This document shows positions 21,375 through 32,147 of a stretch of 64,000 nt of DNA, one piece after another. The number at the start of each line of letters is the position of its first letter. The first letter of the stretch is position 1. This DNA is from Chloranthus sessilifolius (lineage: Eukaryota; Streptophyta; Magnoliopsida; Chloranthales; Chloranthaceae): positions 88,134,097 to 88,198,096 of the forward strand of contig CM037590.1 of NCBI GenBank assembly GCA_021018995.1. The letters run 5' to 3'. Under the pieces are notes generated by a model. The model was not told the origin of the DNA. It saw only the letters and a list, made by a program, of their open reading frames with translations, and did no database searches. The translations under genes were made by a program, and so were the position numbers.

Positions 21375-22591
21375 CATTTTCTTTCCCCCCCATGCCTTCA
21401 ATCCCACCTCTTATCCTACCCCCTTTCACTGACAAACAGATCCAAAAAGACCCAAAACCTACTATCCTCCCCCAATAACTAGACTTACCCACTGATAACC
21501 CCACTTCTCTCACCCAGGACCAATCACATTTTACTCCTTTCACTTCTTCTCTTCCTATCGCACCCAAATACTCCTTTTATATCCCTCCCTACCTCACCAT
21601 CCTCCATGCCATGAGGGACAATCCCTACCTTAGGAGGGATGTCCTGAGGGACATGGCCCAACTTAGATTGTCCATTGAGACCCCCCTGCTGCAGTAGATT
21701 GCTAAACTAGAGGAAGCCCACAGAAAGTAATTACTTGGTATCTCCTTGGGGTGGACTAACATCTTGGAGGCCTATGAGAAGGCCAAATCTATGACTATTT
21801 ATCATCAGCTGAATCTGGAGCTGGAGAAAGCCAATACTACTGTGGAGAGGATGAAAGCAAGACTGTTCAAAAAGAGGCTCAACAATGCACAGAAAATCTT
21901 CAAACTCCAAAAGAAAATCCATGAAACTGACCTCCTCAAAGCCAAAATCTAGATGGCCTCATTGGAAGCTGCATTGGCTGCTGTCAGAACTGCAGCTCAG
22001 CAGCCCACCCCACTCTCTGTACTCATGCCTGCACTTGAGCCTAAACCTTCTCCAACCCCAGCTGCCCAGTCTGAGGAGGCACAACTACTTGGCTAGCCTA
22101 ATAAAGGGAAGTCCCCTGCTGACCCTCCTACTGCACCCCCTACTTAGAAGCCTCAACCTTCCCCAACTCCTGTTGCACATCCTAATGAGTAAACTTATCC
22201 TAAACAGAGGAAAGTCACTGCTAAGAGGACTGCTTTCACAACAGCCTCTATCAAAATTGGTAAAGAGCCAGCTGTCCAGTCTGAGGAGGCACAACCATAA
22301 AGCCAATAGGTAAAAGGGAAGTCCCCAGTAGCCCCCATTGAGCAACACAAAGGAAAATCCCCTATGATCCCTCCTGAACCCAAAACCAGGAAAATGAGGG
22401 TGAGGGCACCAAAGGCTCCAACTATGAAGAAACCACCAGCCCAACCAAAGAAACGAAGGCAGCCAAAGAAAAAGAGTCCAACTGAGAAGCAAGCAAAGAA
22501 GAAAAAGGACAAAGCTGCACTTAGGAAACATGCACAAAAGATGGGCTTGGACTGGTTCATAGATTCAGATTCTGAGTCTTCCTCCTCTTAG
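21375..22591 (+). pseudogene. Extra ORF C-terminal part in element B
   Basis: The first segment reads PPYLTILHAMRDNPYLRRDVLRDMAQ and then LLGISLGW, matching the extra ORF of A' (PPYSTLLHAMQKNPYLKKD, LLGISKGW, at about 13850-13660). Next is a coiled coil (21746-21949: LELEKANTTVERMKARL, NAQKIFKLQKKIHETDLLKAKI). A Pro/Gln-rich stretch with three stops follows, then a strongly basic block (22364-22520: PKKRRQPKKKSPTEKQAKKKKD). It ends KMGLDWFIDSDSESSSS and a stop at 22589. Basic block plus acidic tail suggests a nuclear, nucleic-acid or chromatin-binding protein. Function unknown. Confidence 0.6.
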
Positions 22592-24413
22592 AATCGATTG
22601 TACTTAAGCTTTTCTTTCCTTTCAACTTTTTTTTCTTGTCATTTCAATTATAGTTGTACATTTCTTTCAAACTTAATAGAATTTCTTTTTGTATTTTGCT
22701 TTGTGTATTTCATCTATGTATTTACCTTTTTGTTCCTGACTATTACCCTGCACTTTCTTATCTTTGAACCAGTGAGGACACTGCTCCTCATGGTTTGGGG
22801 GTGTGGCAGGATAGGTCTGCCAATAGAATAGTTAACTTTAGTGCAGTAATGGTGGTGTAACTGGGATGAATAAAGTCAATTTCCACCTAACTTATTGCAA
22901 TGAGGAAATTTGTGAAAATTTAAAATATTTTTGCAGACATTTCAAAATTGAAAATGTTAAAATCTTGACACCACCATGAAGCTAACATCAGAAAACTTTT
23001 CAGTTAGTACTTAGTGAACCTAAGAGGAGAGAAACAGGTAAAAATACATCCCATGGGTTAATTTGAAGACCATACCTAGTGAGATTTGGGACCATCATTT
23101 TCTTTTGAAGAGTGTCTTTGACATTATTTATGCTCTAAGGACTGATTGAGTCAAGACTTTTTCACTAGAAGTTAGGCACCTCCAAATCAAAACTGATTGA
23201 CAGCACTCATGATACTAAGGAAATGACCCAGGACCTTCATTTGAACAGTTTGAGCCTGAAAATCTAACCTTTTAAAACTGCCCTTTGGCATATACTATTT
23301 GAGCCTTAAAAATCCTATTTTTCTTTGACAAACACCAGAGTACTTGCACCTTAACCTCATGACCTGATTCAACCCCACCCTCACTCTGAGAATTCAGAAG
23401 GTGAAGGAGGAGTTGAAGACAGTGAGAGTGGTCCAAAATTTGGTGGAAGGTGAAGAAAAGCAACTTATGAATAACAGTGTATCAATGGTGTTTGTGTGGC
23501 AGTTCATCATAAAAATCATAAAAATATTGAATAACAAAAAAAAAAAAAAAAAAAAAGAAAGAAAAGTCTAGAGAAGAACATCATCTGAAAATTGAAAAGA
23601 AGAGGAGAAGCTGGCCACTTTGATTCTGGAATATATCAAGTAAGATGAAGTTTTGCTGAAATGAAGGTTGTGAAGTCATGAATCACTCCTTACCTTGTTG
23701 ATTTCTTAATTTTGATTCCCTTTTTACCCCTTAATTCTTTATATCATTCACCCATAAGCCACATTACAACCCATTCAAAAAGACCTTGTAGATCCAAAGT
23801 GAAATGAGCTGTCATGTGGAGATGAGGAGCTGTCCAATCTATTGTGAAAAGTCATGAGGATGTCAGAAATTAGAAGCCTTACCTATGCTTATGCTTGCAG
23901 GCCCATTTGGGGTCTGTAACTGTTCTTGAGCTATTTTGAATGTGAACACCCTTAGATTGTCAATGTTGAGAGATAGCCCTGGTGAGAATTTGGTCTAAAT
24001 TTTAACCTCATTGGGGTTATATCCAACCTGAATTTTGAATTTAAGGCAAGCTGGGTACTGATTTTTACACATTAAATTTCTAATGTAAAATGAATGGTGG
24101 TGATGCAAACACATGCTAATTTTGAGTTTTAAATGGCTTCCATTACTGCTGCAGTTTCCTCTAAGTGTTAAAGAATGGGTGTGGAATGAAGCTTTATACA
24201 TTGAAATCTATGTTGTCATTAACTGCACTATACTTAACTGTTCTAATGGTGAAGTTTGTGGGTATCTTCACTGAAAACCCTCAAGAGACTTCACTTCTCC
24301 ACTAGGGATCACCTAGGGGTTTAAAAGGCTTCGTACATATGCTAAATGTACCCGTGATCCTTACGAAAGTGGCATTTAATTAGTTAAAGTTTTGCTAAGG
24401 GACTAGCAAAGAT
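22592..24413 (+). other. 3' untranslated region of element B
   Basis: No coding sequence is seen. Marks shared with elements A and A' are GTGAGGACACTGCTC and GGTTTGGGGGTGTGG (22768-22806), TGCCAATAG, TAGTGAGATTTGGGA (23077) and GAAAACCCTCAAGAGACTTCACTTC (24272). A poly-A run lies at 23538-23556. The block is collinear with 8200-9760 of element A. Confidence 0.7.
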
Positions 24414-24427
24414 TAGGTTTGGGGGTG
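24414..24427 (+). other. Polypurine tract of element B
   Basis: TAGGTTTGGGGGTG directly precedes the 3' LTR at 24428, identical to the tract of element A at 9761-9774. Confidence 0.8.
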
Positions 24428-26856
24428 TGTTAAGACCTGAAAAGTACTACTTTTCACCCCTTAACTTACTCTCTGTTAGACCCTTAGTCATTTAATAAAT
24501 GTGTGTTAAGCCCATCTTGTAGATAATAAGCAGCAGCTGCAACCATGCCAAGAAGCTTACTTTTGCCCCAGAAGTTCCTCAGGAGAAAGGAGGTTGGACC
24601 CAGACAGAGAATTGGCTGTAGCATAGGCACAACAAAGTAGAAAAATGTCAAGAAATGAGCCTTGCGTAGATGTCGCAAGGTTCAAATTGAATCAGAAAGA
24701 ATGCTTCGCATAGTTGTCGCGAGTTTCTGAAGGCAGCACACCAACTGCTCGCGCTGTTCTCGCGCAGATGAATGACATAAGAGCCCATAAAGTAGACTTC
24801 ATGAAGTTCTCACGAGGCTCAATCATAAGCTCTCGCGCAGTCCCGCACAGTCTCGCGTAGCTCAGGAAAGGTGCCTTTAATCTTCGTGCGATTCACTGAG
24901 GAGAGGGAGCTTCAGGCATTCCTGCGCGCAGCTGTCGTGCAGTGGCCGTGGGATACAGACCATCAGGGAACTACTCGCGTGATCCAGAAGCCCATGTACA
25001 TTACTTCTTCGCGAGGATCTCCACGAGATTCACCAAGGAACGAATCGCCCGCACAATTCCTGCGCCATTCAAATAGAAAGCTCAATCTCGCGATGACCAG
25101 AGCATTCCCGCAATGACTAAAGTATCAATCCCGCGACCGCAAGAGCTTCAAGTCAATTCAATCCTGCGACGCCAATTCTGTCATGCGACAAGACCTAGAA
25201 ATCCTTGCTACCTAGCGAGGCTCGGGATCTTAACTTCTCCCCACTTTTATAGGGGCAATCTGGGAACTTCCAGCAACAAGGGCATGCACTCCAATGCTCC
25301 AATCTCCCTGCACACACCCTGAGGCATCTAAGGAACAAAAATAAGCCATGATTGCATTAATAAAATTAGGGTTTTCCTAACCCTAATGCTCACACAGCTG
25401 ATTGCTATATAAGCCTAAGCCTAGTTTAGGTTTAAGGGACTTCTGTACTCCTTCTTGAATTCAACTGTAGAATTACAGTAGGCTAAGGTTAGGATTTAGG
25501 CAGCTTCCTTTTCCCTTGTTCTTCTCTCCATAGTCCAGCACTTTCTAGCTATGCCTTTGTATGTTTATGTGGAACAATTTTGATGGTGTTTTATAAGAGG
25601 ATGTTATACTTATATGGGATTAGTGTTTTGAGGGTTGTTCTGTACAAGGCTGCTCCCTTGAGATCCTCCATTGCTATGTTGCATTATACGCAATGGAGGA
25701 TTATTTTTAAGGATTTATTTAAATCTAAGTGACCTGTGTGTCCAGGTTAGGCATATTGCAGGCCTATGCCCCACCACAGGATCAACTAAATCTGAATCCC
25801 CATGGGACCTTGAGCTGGTAGCCTTGTGAACATGGTGGTGGCAGTAATCTTCTTGTTATGTCTTAGACCTCTGTGAGGAGGATAGCCTTTGTGGATAGTC
25901 TGTGACCATTCAAGTGGACAGGTTATAGCCTTAAGGTGAGGCCAATCCACAGATCTAAGACAGATTCTTCTTCTCTGCACTTGTGCTTGTAGCCTTGTGA
26001 GAGATTGTGCAGAGACAGACTCCCCTGTATTTGTATAGACCCACCATCAGATGGCAGATCTGATTTGGCTGTAGAGATTGTAGGCTTGTGACTGGATCAC
26101 TGCTGTCTTTCTAAAGCAGTGAACAACTAGGCTTAAAAGCTAGTACTCAAACTCTTGCTGGTCCTGTGTGTCCAGGCTAGTGCACATTGCAGGCCTAGCC
26201 CCACACACAGAACATTAGAGGTTGAGGTTCTTATGGATTCTTGAGCTGATAGCCTGGATGAAGTAGTGCCTACAATGATAAACTTGTTCTGACCCATCTC
26301 TGAACTGTGGTTCCCCTATTGGATAATCTGTGACCATTTAAGTGGACAGGTTATAGCCATAAGGGATTGGATCATGGCACAGGGGTGAGTTGGATCCTTT
26401 CTCCTCTTTGGTGATAATGTAGCCATGGGACAGGATTTCTATAGCAGCAGATCTGAGTCTGAGTTATAAGACCCATCAGATCCGTACCTAATAGCTTACT
26501 TCTCACCCTTTTATATTTATTTTCTCACACTCCATCATTCTTCTCAACCCTTTCTGTAGTTTAGGCATTAGGTTACCTTAAGATTTAAACAATAGTGACC
26601 TTAAATCCCCTTCCATTTAGGATTGCCAGATCTGGAGGGCCTACTAAAGATAGATCCCTTGGAGCTTTAAATCAACTTTTCCTGTGGGACAAACTCTTAT
26701 TAAAACTTGCTACAACAGGCCTTGAATCTTGCAAGTCTGTGTATTTTTAGGCTTGCTGCTTTGTAGTTTTCAATCCACCTTTGATTCATTTTCACTAACA
26801 CATTCTTATCACTGTTTCCAATAAAGTCAGCAGCAAGCATCTAAAACAACTTAATA
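24428..26856 (+). repeat. 3' LTR of element B, full length
   Basis: The LTR is 2429 bp with imperfect inverted ends TGTTAAG/CTTAATA. It has the CTCGCGA motif array (about 24670-25215), a TATA box CTATATAAG (25405-25413) and a decayed copy of the CCAGCACTTGCTGG hairpin (about 25533). Two TGACCATT(C/T)AAGTGGACA elements lie at about 25902 and 26332, and CTTGCTACAACAGG near the end. It gives the full extent of the truncated 5' LTR. Confidence 0.9.
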
Positions 26857-26861
26857 ATGAT

Positions 26862-28001
26862 CTGATTTGCTTGACAGTCTTGGGTGGGGGCAGGTGTGAA
26901 ATCAGATCCACTTTAGCCTTGTTAACCTCTATTCCTCTGTAGGAGATCACATGACTCAATATAATTCCTTGTGTTACCATAAAGTGGCTCTTTTCTGAGC
27001 TCAAGATCAAATTGGTCTCCTCACATCTTTGTAAAACCAGGCCAAGGTGACTCAAGCATTGGCTAAAGCTGTCCCCATAAACTGAGAAATCATCCATGAA
27101 GATTTCTAGGAATTTATCAATCATATCAGAAAAAATTGCTTACATGCACCTCTGAAATGTGGCTGGGGCATTGCACAGTCCAAAAGGCATCCTCTTGTAA
27201 GCAAATGTGCCAAAGGGACATGTGAAAGTAGTTTTTTCTTGATCTTGAGGATAAATAGGGATTTGATTATATCCTGAGTATCCATCAAGAAAGTAGTAAA
27301 ATGCCTTCCCAGCCAGCTTATCTAGAATTTGGTCAATGAAAGGGAGGGTGAAGTGGTCTTTCCTGGTTTTGGAGTTGAGTTTCCTATACTCAATGCAAAC
27401 TTTCTAGCTAGTGGTCTCCCTGGCTGGCATCAACTCCCCAGAATTAGTAGTAATAACTGTTATGCCTGACTTTTTAGGTACCACTTGGATAGATGACACC
27501 CATTCTGAATCTGAAATAAGATAAATTACCCCTGCATCCAACAGTTTTACTATCTCTTCAAGACCACCTCTTGCATGTGAGGATTAAGCTTCCTCTGCAT
27601 CTCCCTAGAGGGTCATCCAGGTGAATTCTATGCATGTAAACTGAGGCATCAATGCCTCCAAGATCAGCTATTGTCCACCCCATTGCTTTCTTGTGCTTCT
27701 TGAGTACACTCAATAATTCTTCCTCCTGCTCACTAGTGAGAGAGGTGGAGGTAATCATTGAAAGCTTGTTGTTCTGCCCTAAGAAAGCATATTTTAATGT
27801 GTCTAGGAGCTGTTTAAGCTCCAGCTCAGGGGGACTTTCAATGGAAGGCAACAAAGGTGCCTTGGTGGTTTGAGGAAGGGGCAACAATATAGGTTTCCAG
27901 CTGGAATGCTGTACTAGGCCCACATAAGACTCTATTTTTTTGCTATCTTCTATCATGAGAACTTGGGCATCCTTCTCAACTATACTCCAAATATTTTCCA
28001 A
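26862..28001 (-). pseudogene. Element A' reverse transcriptase
   Basis: The minus-strand frame from 28001 carries the RT approach region: PPELELKQLLDTLKYAFLG, LLSVLKKHKKAMGWTIADLGGI and YMHRIHLDD. A badly broken stretch (about 27125-27560) holds palm fragments such as FAYKRMPFGL-like sequence near 27190. The 26862-27124 frame then gives FLEIFMDDFSVYGDSF, the catalytic motif with both aspartates (MDD), and LSHLGLVLQRCEETNLILSSEKSHFMV. The frame ends at VKQIRS where element B is inserted. Its product would have copied element RNA to DNA. Confidence 0.85.
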
Positions 28002-28019
28002 GTCATTAGCAACATTATC

Positions 28020-28490
28020 CTAATCCAATAAATTAGATAATTCTTCTTCTTCCATAAGGCCATCTCGTATATCTATTGCACAACAGTCCTCAATGTCCAT
28101 CTGAGGTTGCCTAGCAGCATTGTACACATTTAATTGGGCCTTCATGTTCCCAAAGGTCACCTCCATCACCCCTGACCTGCATTGTATGCAAGCATTTGTA
28201 GTGGCCAAGAATGGCCTTCCAAGGATGACAGGAATTGGGGCTTTACTTTGCAAGGGTCCATGCCCAACACAAGGAAATCAGCAGGGTAGTAGAACTTGTC
28301 CACCCCCACCAAAACATCCTCCACCACACCTACATGCCTCCTCTTAGACCTATCAGCTAGTTGGAGTACAACTGATGTGGATTTTAGCTCCCCCAAACCT
28401 AGTTCCTCATGCACAAAATATGGGAGCAGGTTCACACTAGCCCCTAAGTCCAAGAGGGCTCTTCCAATGGTGGGGTTTCCAATTATGCAG
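28020..28490 (-). pseudogene. Element A' aspartic protease
   Basis: The minus-strand frame has the active site MDLGASVNLLPYFVHEELGLGELKS with the catalytic aspartate kept, then VVLQLADRS, GVVEDVLVGVDKFYYPADFLVLGMD. A frameshift near 28250 moves the C-terminal part (VILGRPFLATTNACI, RSGVMEVTFGNMKAQLNVY) into the 28020-28253 frame. The second part includes the ILGRPFLAT flap/wall motif usual for this family. It would release Gag and Pol products from the polyprotein. Confidence 0.85.
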
Positions 28491-29200
28491 GGGATAATAG
28501 GTACCCCTGGGTCCTATAATTTCTTAGGTGTGGCAATGGATAGAACTGATTCAACATGTTCAATAGCAAAAACCTTTTTGGACAGCTGTACCCTTGCTTT
28601 TCTCTTTTGTGTGTAGAGGTCCTTCAAGTATTTGGCGTAGGCAAGGATCTATTTTATGGCATTAAGAAAGGGCAAATTGATCTTGACCTGCTTGAAGGTC
28701 TCCACCATTTCCTCTATCTGAGTATTTCCCTTATCAAAAAGAGATGGGCTAGCTAATAAATGAGGAAATGGCAGCTGTGGGACTGTTGGTGCTACAGCTG
28801 CATGCCTAATCACATCATGGCCAAATTTTTGTTTTGTTCTTTTTTCTTCATCTATTATTTACTGTATGGGCTCAACATCAGCCTCTTTATTTTACCCTTA
28901 CTGATCCACAGCAGGGGTTGCATTGCTTAGTGCTTCAACAACCACATTTCTTTCATTTTCACTCTCTAAAATCTCCTCAGCTGCTTTGCCCACTAAATTA
29001 TCAACCACCCTGCCACTCCTTAGGGTAGTGATTGGATTAGCCTCCTCAAGGATAGAGGATGCTTCTCCAATCATGTACTGCCCTTTAGGGTTGGCCAAGG
29101 GCTGACTAGGCAACCTGCCCTCCTCTCTTTTGTTCAAAGTATTACAAATTTGACCCAACTGGTCCTCTATTTTTTTAATGTTTTGCTCATGAGAGTTCAC
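28491..29200 (-). pseudogene. Element A' Gag C-terminal region and protease linker
   Basis: The 28898-29200 frame reads EDQLGQICNTLNKREEGRLPSQP and EEANPITTLRSGRVVDN, ending in TPAVDQ. Downstream, in another frame with stops, are LPFPHLL, IEEMVETFKQVKINLPFLNAIK and YAKYLKDLYTQKRKARVQL, the linker also seen in D at 228-587. This is Gag/Gag-Pro spacer without catalytic function. Confidence 0.75.
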
Positions 29201-29344
29201 AGTTAGACCAAGTTTCCTAAATTCTGCATAGATGCTAGCATTTGCTCTTCAAAGGAAGAGGATTTGGGCTATTGTGGGGGCAAGACTAACTGATTGGTCT
29301 GTGGGGTAGGTAACTAAAAATTCTGTCTTGGTGGATATCCTTAG

Positions 29345-29668
29345 TTAAACTGGTGCTAAGGTCTGTATGGAGCTGCCAATTGCTGCTGGGGCTGAAGGTC
29401 TGTGTGCCCAACAGGTTGCTTCCATATGCCTGGGAAGCATTGGCATGCTCGATAAATCAGGGAATTGATTGGCTGATGGACAATCTTGAAGTGAATGTGT
29501 GGGAGATTGACATATCAGACATGCCTCTTCCACCTGTGCAACAATCCTAGGCTGCATCACATTTATCAATTTGTCAAACTTTAAACTCAGATTGTCCACC
29601 TTCCTTTCCAATTCACTTTGCACCTTAACTTCATACATTCCACCTCTAGGGGTGGACTCTTTCACCAA
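29345..29668 (-). pseudogene. Element A' Gag zinc-knuckle segment
   Basis: The minus-strand frame contains VQSELERKVDNLSLKFDKL and the CX2CX4HX4C knuckle CLICQSPTHSLQDC with all ligands present. It is followed by a Met/Pro-rich tail. The equivalent in element C (34704-34898) has lost the first cysteine. Confidence 0.82.
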
Positions 29669-30002
29669 TTTAGCAGGGGTCTGACTGTCATTGCGAGACA
29701 GTGACTCCCACTATATGGAATTTTCCCCTATGATGTCAAACAACTCCCAAGCCTCATCAGCTGTCTTGTGGAGGTAACTACCAACACATGAGACATCCAC
29801 CATATCCCTACTCTTGGGATTAATTCTTTGGTAAAAGACTTACACCAGTTGCCACTGTAGAATTTGATAGTGGGGGCATTGTTTTAACATCTCTTGAAAT
29901 CTCTCCCATGCCTCATAAAATTTCAGTTGAGGACTGAGTGAATGCCAATATGTTTGCCCTCATCTGACTAGTTTTATTCATGAGAAAGAATTTAGCCAGA
30001 AA

Positions 30003-30452
30003 TTAGCTTTGGAGGTCACACCATGTCTGAATGCTATTGGCTGGGAGCTTAGAGAGCCAGGTGCTGGCTTTGTCTTTTAAGGAAAAAGGAAAAAGCCTCA
30101 GCTTGGTGGCTTCTGGTCCCAGGCCAGCAATATTAAAAGTGGTGCAAAGTGCCAAAAATTGGTCAATGTGCTTGTAAGGATCTTCCTTACTGAGCCAATG
30201 AAAAGATGGCAGCATGTTAATGGTGGAGGACTTGATTTCATAATTTCCCTCAACTGAAGGGAATTGTATGTAAAAGGGAGATGTGTAATCCCCAAGTGCA
30301 TTGTATTCCTTCAGAGTTCTTTGCCTCTCAGCCATGACAGCTGGCTCAGTTTCAATAGTAGGGGTTGGTGTGTTGTTTCTCAGTCTAAGGACCCTTTCAA
30401 CCTCAGGGTTTAGAGGTTCCAACTTAGGGTTAAGGGACCTTCTTCCAATCAT
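30003..30452 (-). pseudogene. Element A' Gag capsid-like region
   Basis: The start ATG at 30452 gives MIGRRSLNPKLEPLNPEVERVL, the usual Athila Gag beginning. Then come ERQRTLKEYNALGDY, FYIQFPSVEGNYEIKSSTINML, YKHIDQFLALCTTF and RLFPFSLKDKASTWLSKLPANS. It is open for 149 codons and stops after WCDLQS. The homologous frame in element C is 33919-34467. It would form the virus-like particle. Confidence 0.85.
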
Positions 30453-30733
30453 ACATACACAAAATCAACAGGTAAAGAAAATGCTCACAGCACAGAAAAT
30501 ATTTTCAAACAAAATTAACAACTAAACTAATGATAGGGAATTCAACATTAAGGGACTGAGTTTTAGGGTAAAAGAAATGCAAACTGAGCTAGCTAAACTC
30601 TCTATTGTTGTTGTCCAATTCTGTAAAATTTCACAAAAATTAGTAGTACTTTTTATTCTATTTAAGGCACAACTACAAAGAATTTTCTAAACTGAAATAT
30701 AATACAACTCAGGCCTACTAACAAGATTAATTT

Positions 30734-30750
30734 TCCCGGCAGCGGCGCCA
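30734..30750 (-). other. Primer binding site of element A' (tRNA-Asp type)
   Basis: On the minus strand TGGCGCCGCTGCCGGGA, two mismatches from the site of element A. It lies 6 bp from the LTR boundary at 30757. The ~280 bp between it and the gag start hold only A-rich leader. Confidence 0.85.
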
Positions 30751-30756
30751 AAAACT

Positions 30757-32147
30757 TGTTGTTTTATGTACCAGGTGTTTATTTAAAGTGATATGAGATG
30801 GTAAAAATTAGAGTACAAAGATGGGGTGAAATGGCTATGATAATAATAATCTAAAGAACACACAGCCTGCAAGATACAGGGCTATTGCAGCAAGTTTTAA
30901 GTAAGAGTTTGTCCCATAGATAAATTGATCTAGAACCCAAAATGGGCTATAATAGTGGGCTTCCAGATCTGACAATCCTAGAGAAAGAGAGTTGGGTGTC
31001 ATAACTACACTAAATTAACACTAAAAGAAGTGAAATAAAATGCAGTCCTATCCTTAAGAACGGGTTACAAAGAAGGTGGTGATGGTGTGTATTAAAATAA
31101 AGATAAAAGGATGGGAAGTAAACTACTAGGCCAAGTTCATATCAGTTTTGTAACTCAGATCTGGATCTGCTTCTTTTGGAATCCTTATTGATGTGCTATC
31201 AAAAACCTTAGCAAGGAAGAAGAATCCAACTCACTCTTGTGATTCAACCTGGTCCCTTAAGGCTATAATCTGCCCACTTTAATAGTCACAGGCTCTCCAA
31301 TAGGGAGGATAAAAAAACATGAAGAAAATCAGAAAACTAATTTGATCACGAGGATGAGTTGCACTGCTTAGCTTACTCGCGCAGTAGGGATTTAGAAGTT
31401 CCTCTCGCGAGGGTATCGTGAGGATACCTTTTTACTCTCGCTTGGCTTCTTTTCACTTACACAACTTGCTCGATATAGGGTTGAACTTCTAAGTGCACAA
31501 GGGCTGCACGAGATATTTTTTGGGCGTCTCTCTCCTCCAGAGCCACACAAGAACTTCACGAGGTTGTTGCTATTGTTTGCACAAATTGGTCTCGCGAGGT
31601 AGTATGTGTGGCTGCTTTAAAGCTTGATCCTAGCGAGAGCTTCGCGAGCTGTATTTCTGAAGGCTTAGTGTGCGACTACTTTGCGAGTTCCTTTATGTGT
31701 TAATTGCAGTTGAAGTGCATGATTGCTACGTGAGTTCTATTGTGCTGCATGTAACATCCACGTGAGAAGACTTTACTGGTGAATTGAACAGCGAGAGGCA
31801 GCATCTCAACTGTGTGAAATCAGTCATTTGTTCCTCTGCTGTAATGCGCATACTTTTGTTGCACCTTCCTCCACTCTCATCTATACATCTCACATCTGCT
31901 GAACTTCTTGGGTCCATTTTTACATGCAAACTGGTCACCATGGTGTGTACCACCATGGTATTCCATCAATCCCTAGCTCAGCTGTCATCCTTGGCTTGAA
32001 TTCTCTCTCTTCTTGGCACCAAAGGCATGGACTTTATGTTAATTTGCATAAGTTATTACTAATCTACAAAACAAGCTAAATTGGAGTTATTAGTCAGCTT
32101 CAAGGTCCAGCAAAGGCTAAATTAAGAGGTGAAAAGTGGTACTTTTC
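30757..32147 (-). repeat. 5' LTR of element A'
   Basis: The LTR on the minus strand runs from about 32147 to 30757 (TGTTG... on the plus side). It lacks the first ~10 bp: its start reads GAAAAGTACCACTTTTCACC without the TGTTAAGACC seen in LTR B. It has a CTCGCGAGG array at 31345-31740 (for example CTCTCGCGAGGG at 31405 and GTCTCGCGAGGT at 31590) and a TCCACTTTAATAGTCACAG element at about 31270. It abuts the truncated plus-strand LTR of element C. Confidence 0.75.

Larger units (their letters stand above)
19703..26856 (+). mobile_element. Element B: internally deleted Athila-like retrotransposon
   Basis: The element is bounded by TGTTAAG (19703) and CTTAATA (26856) with the duplication ATGAT on both sides. 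The 5' LTR is truncated at about 21374 and joined to the last part of an extra ORF (21375-22591), then a 3' untranslated region, a PPT and a full 3' LTR. PBS, gag, pol and most of the extra ORF were lost in one internal deletion beginning inside the 5' LTR. It sits in the RT gene of element A' in the opposite orientation. Confidence 0.88.
26857..32147 (-). mobile_element. Element A', 5' half (minus strand), Athila-like
   Basis: Read leftwards: 5' LTR (30757-32147), tRNA-Asp PBS (30734-30750), short leader, gag, protease and RT up to the B insertion, whose right target duplication is ATGAT at 26857-26861. Gag starts at 30452. All domains are recognisable but stops and shifts are spread throughout. 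Confidence 0.85.

Noticed and set aside
22085-22560. Minus-strand ORFs rich in Phe/Leu/Trp with membrane-like character
   Set aside because: Shadows of the lysine/proline-rich C-terminus of the extra ORF in element B.
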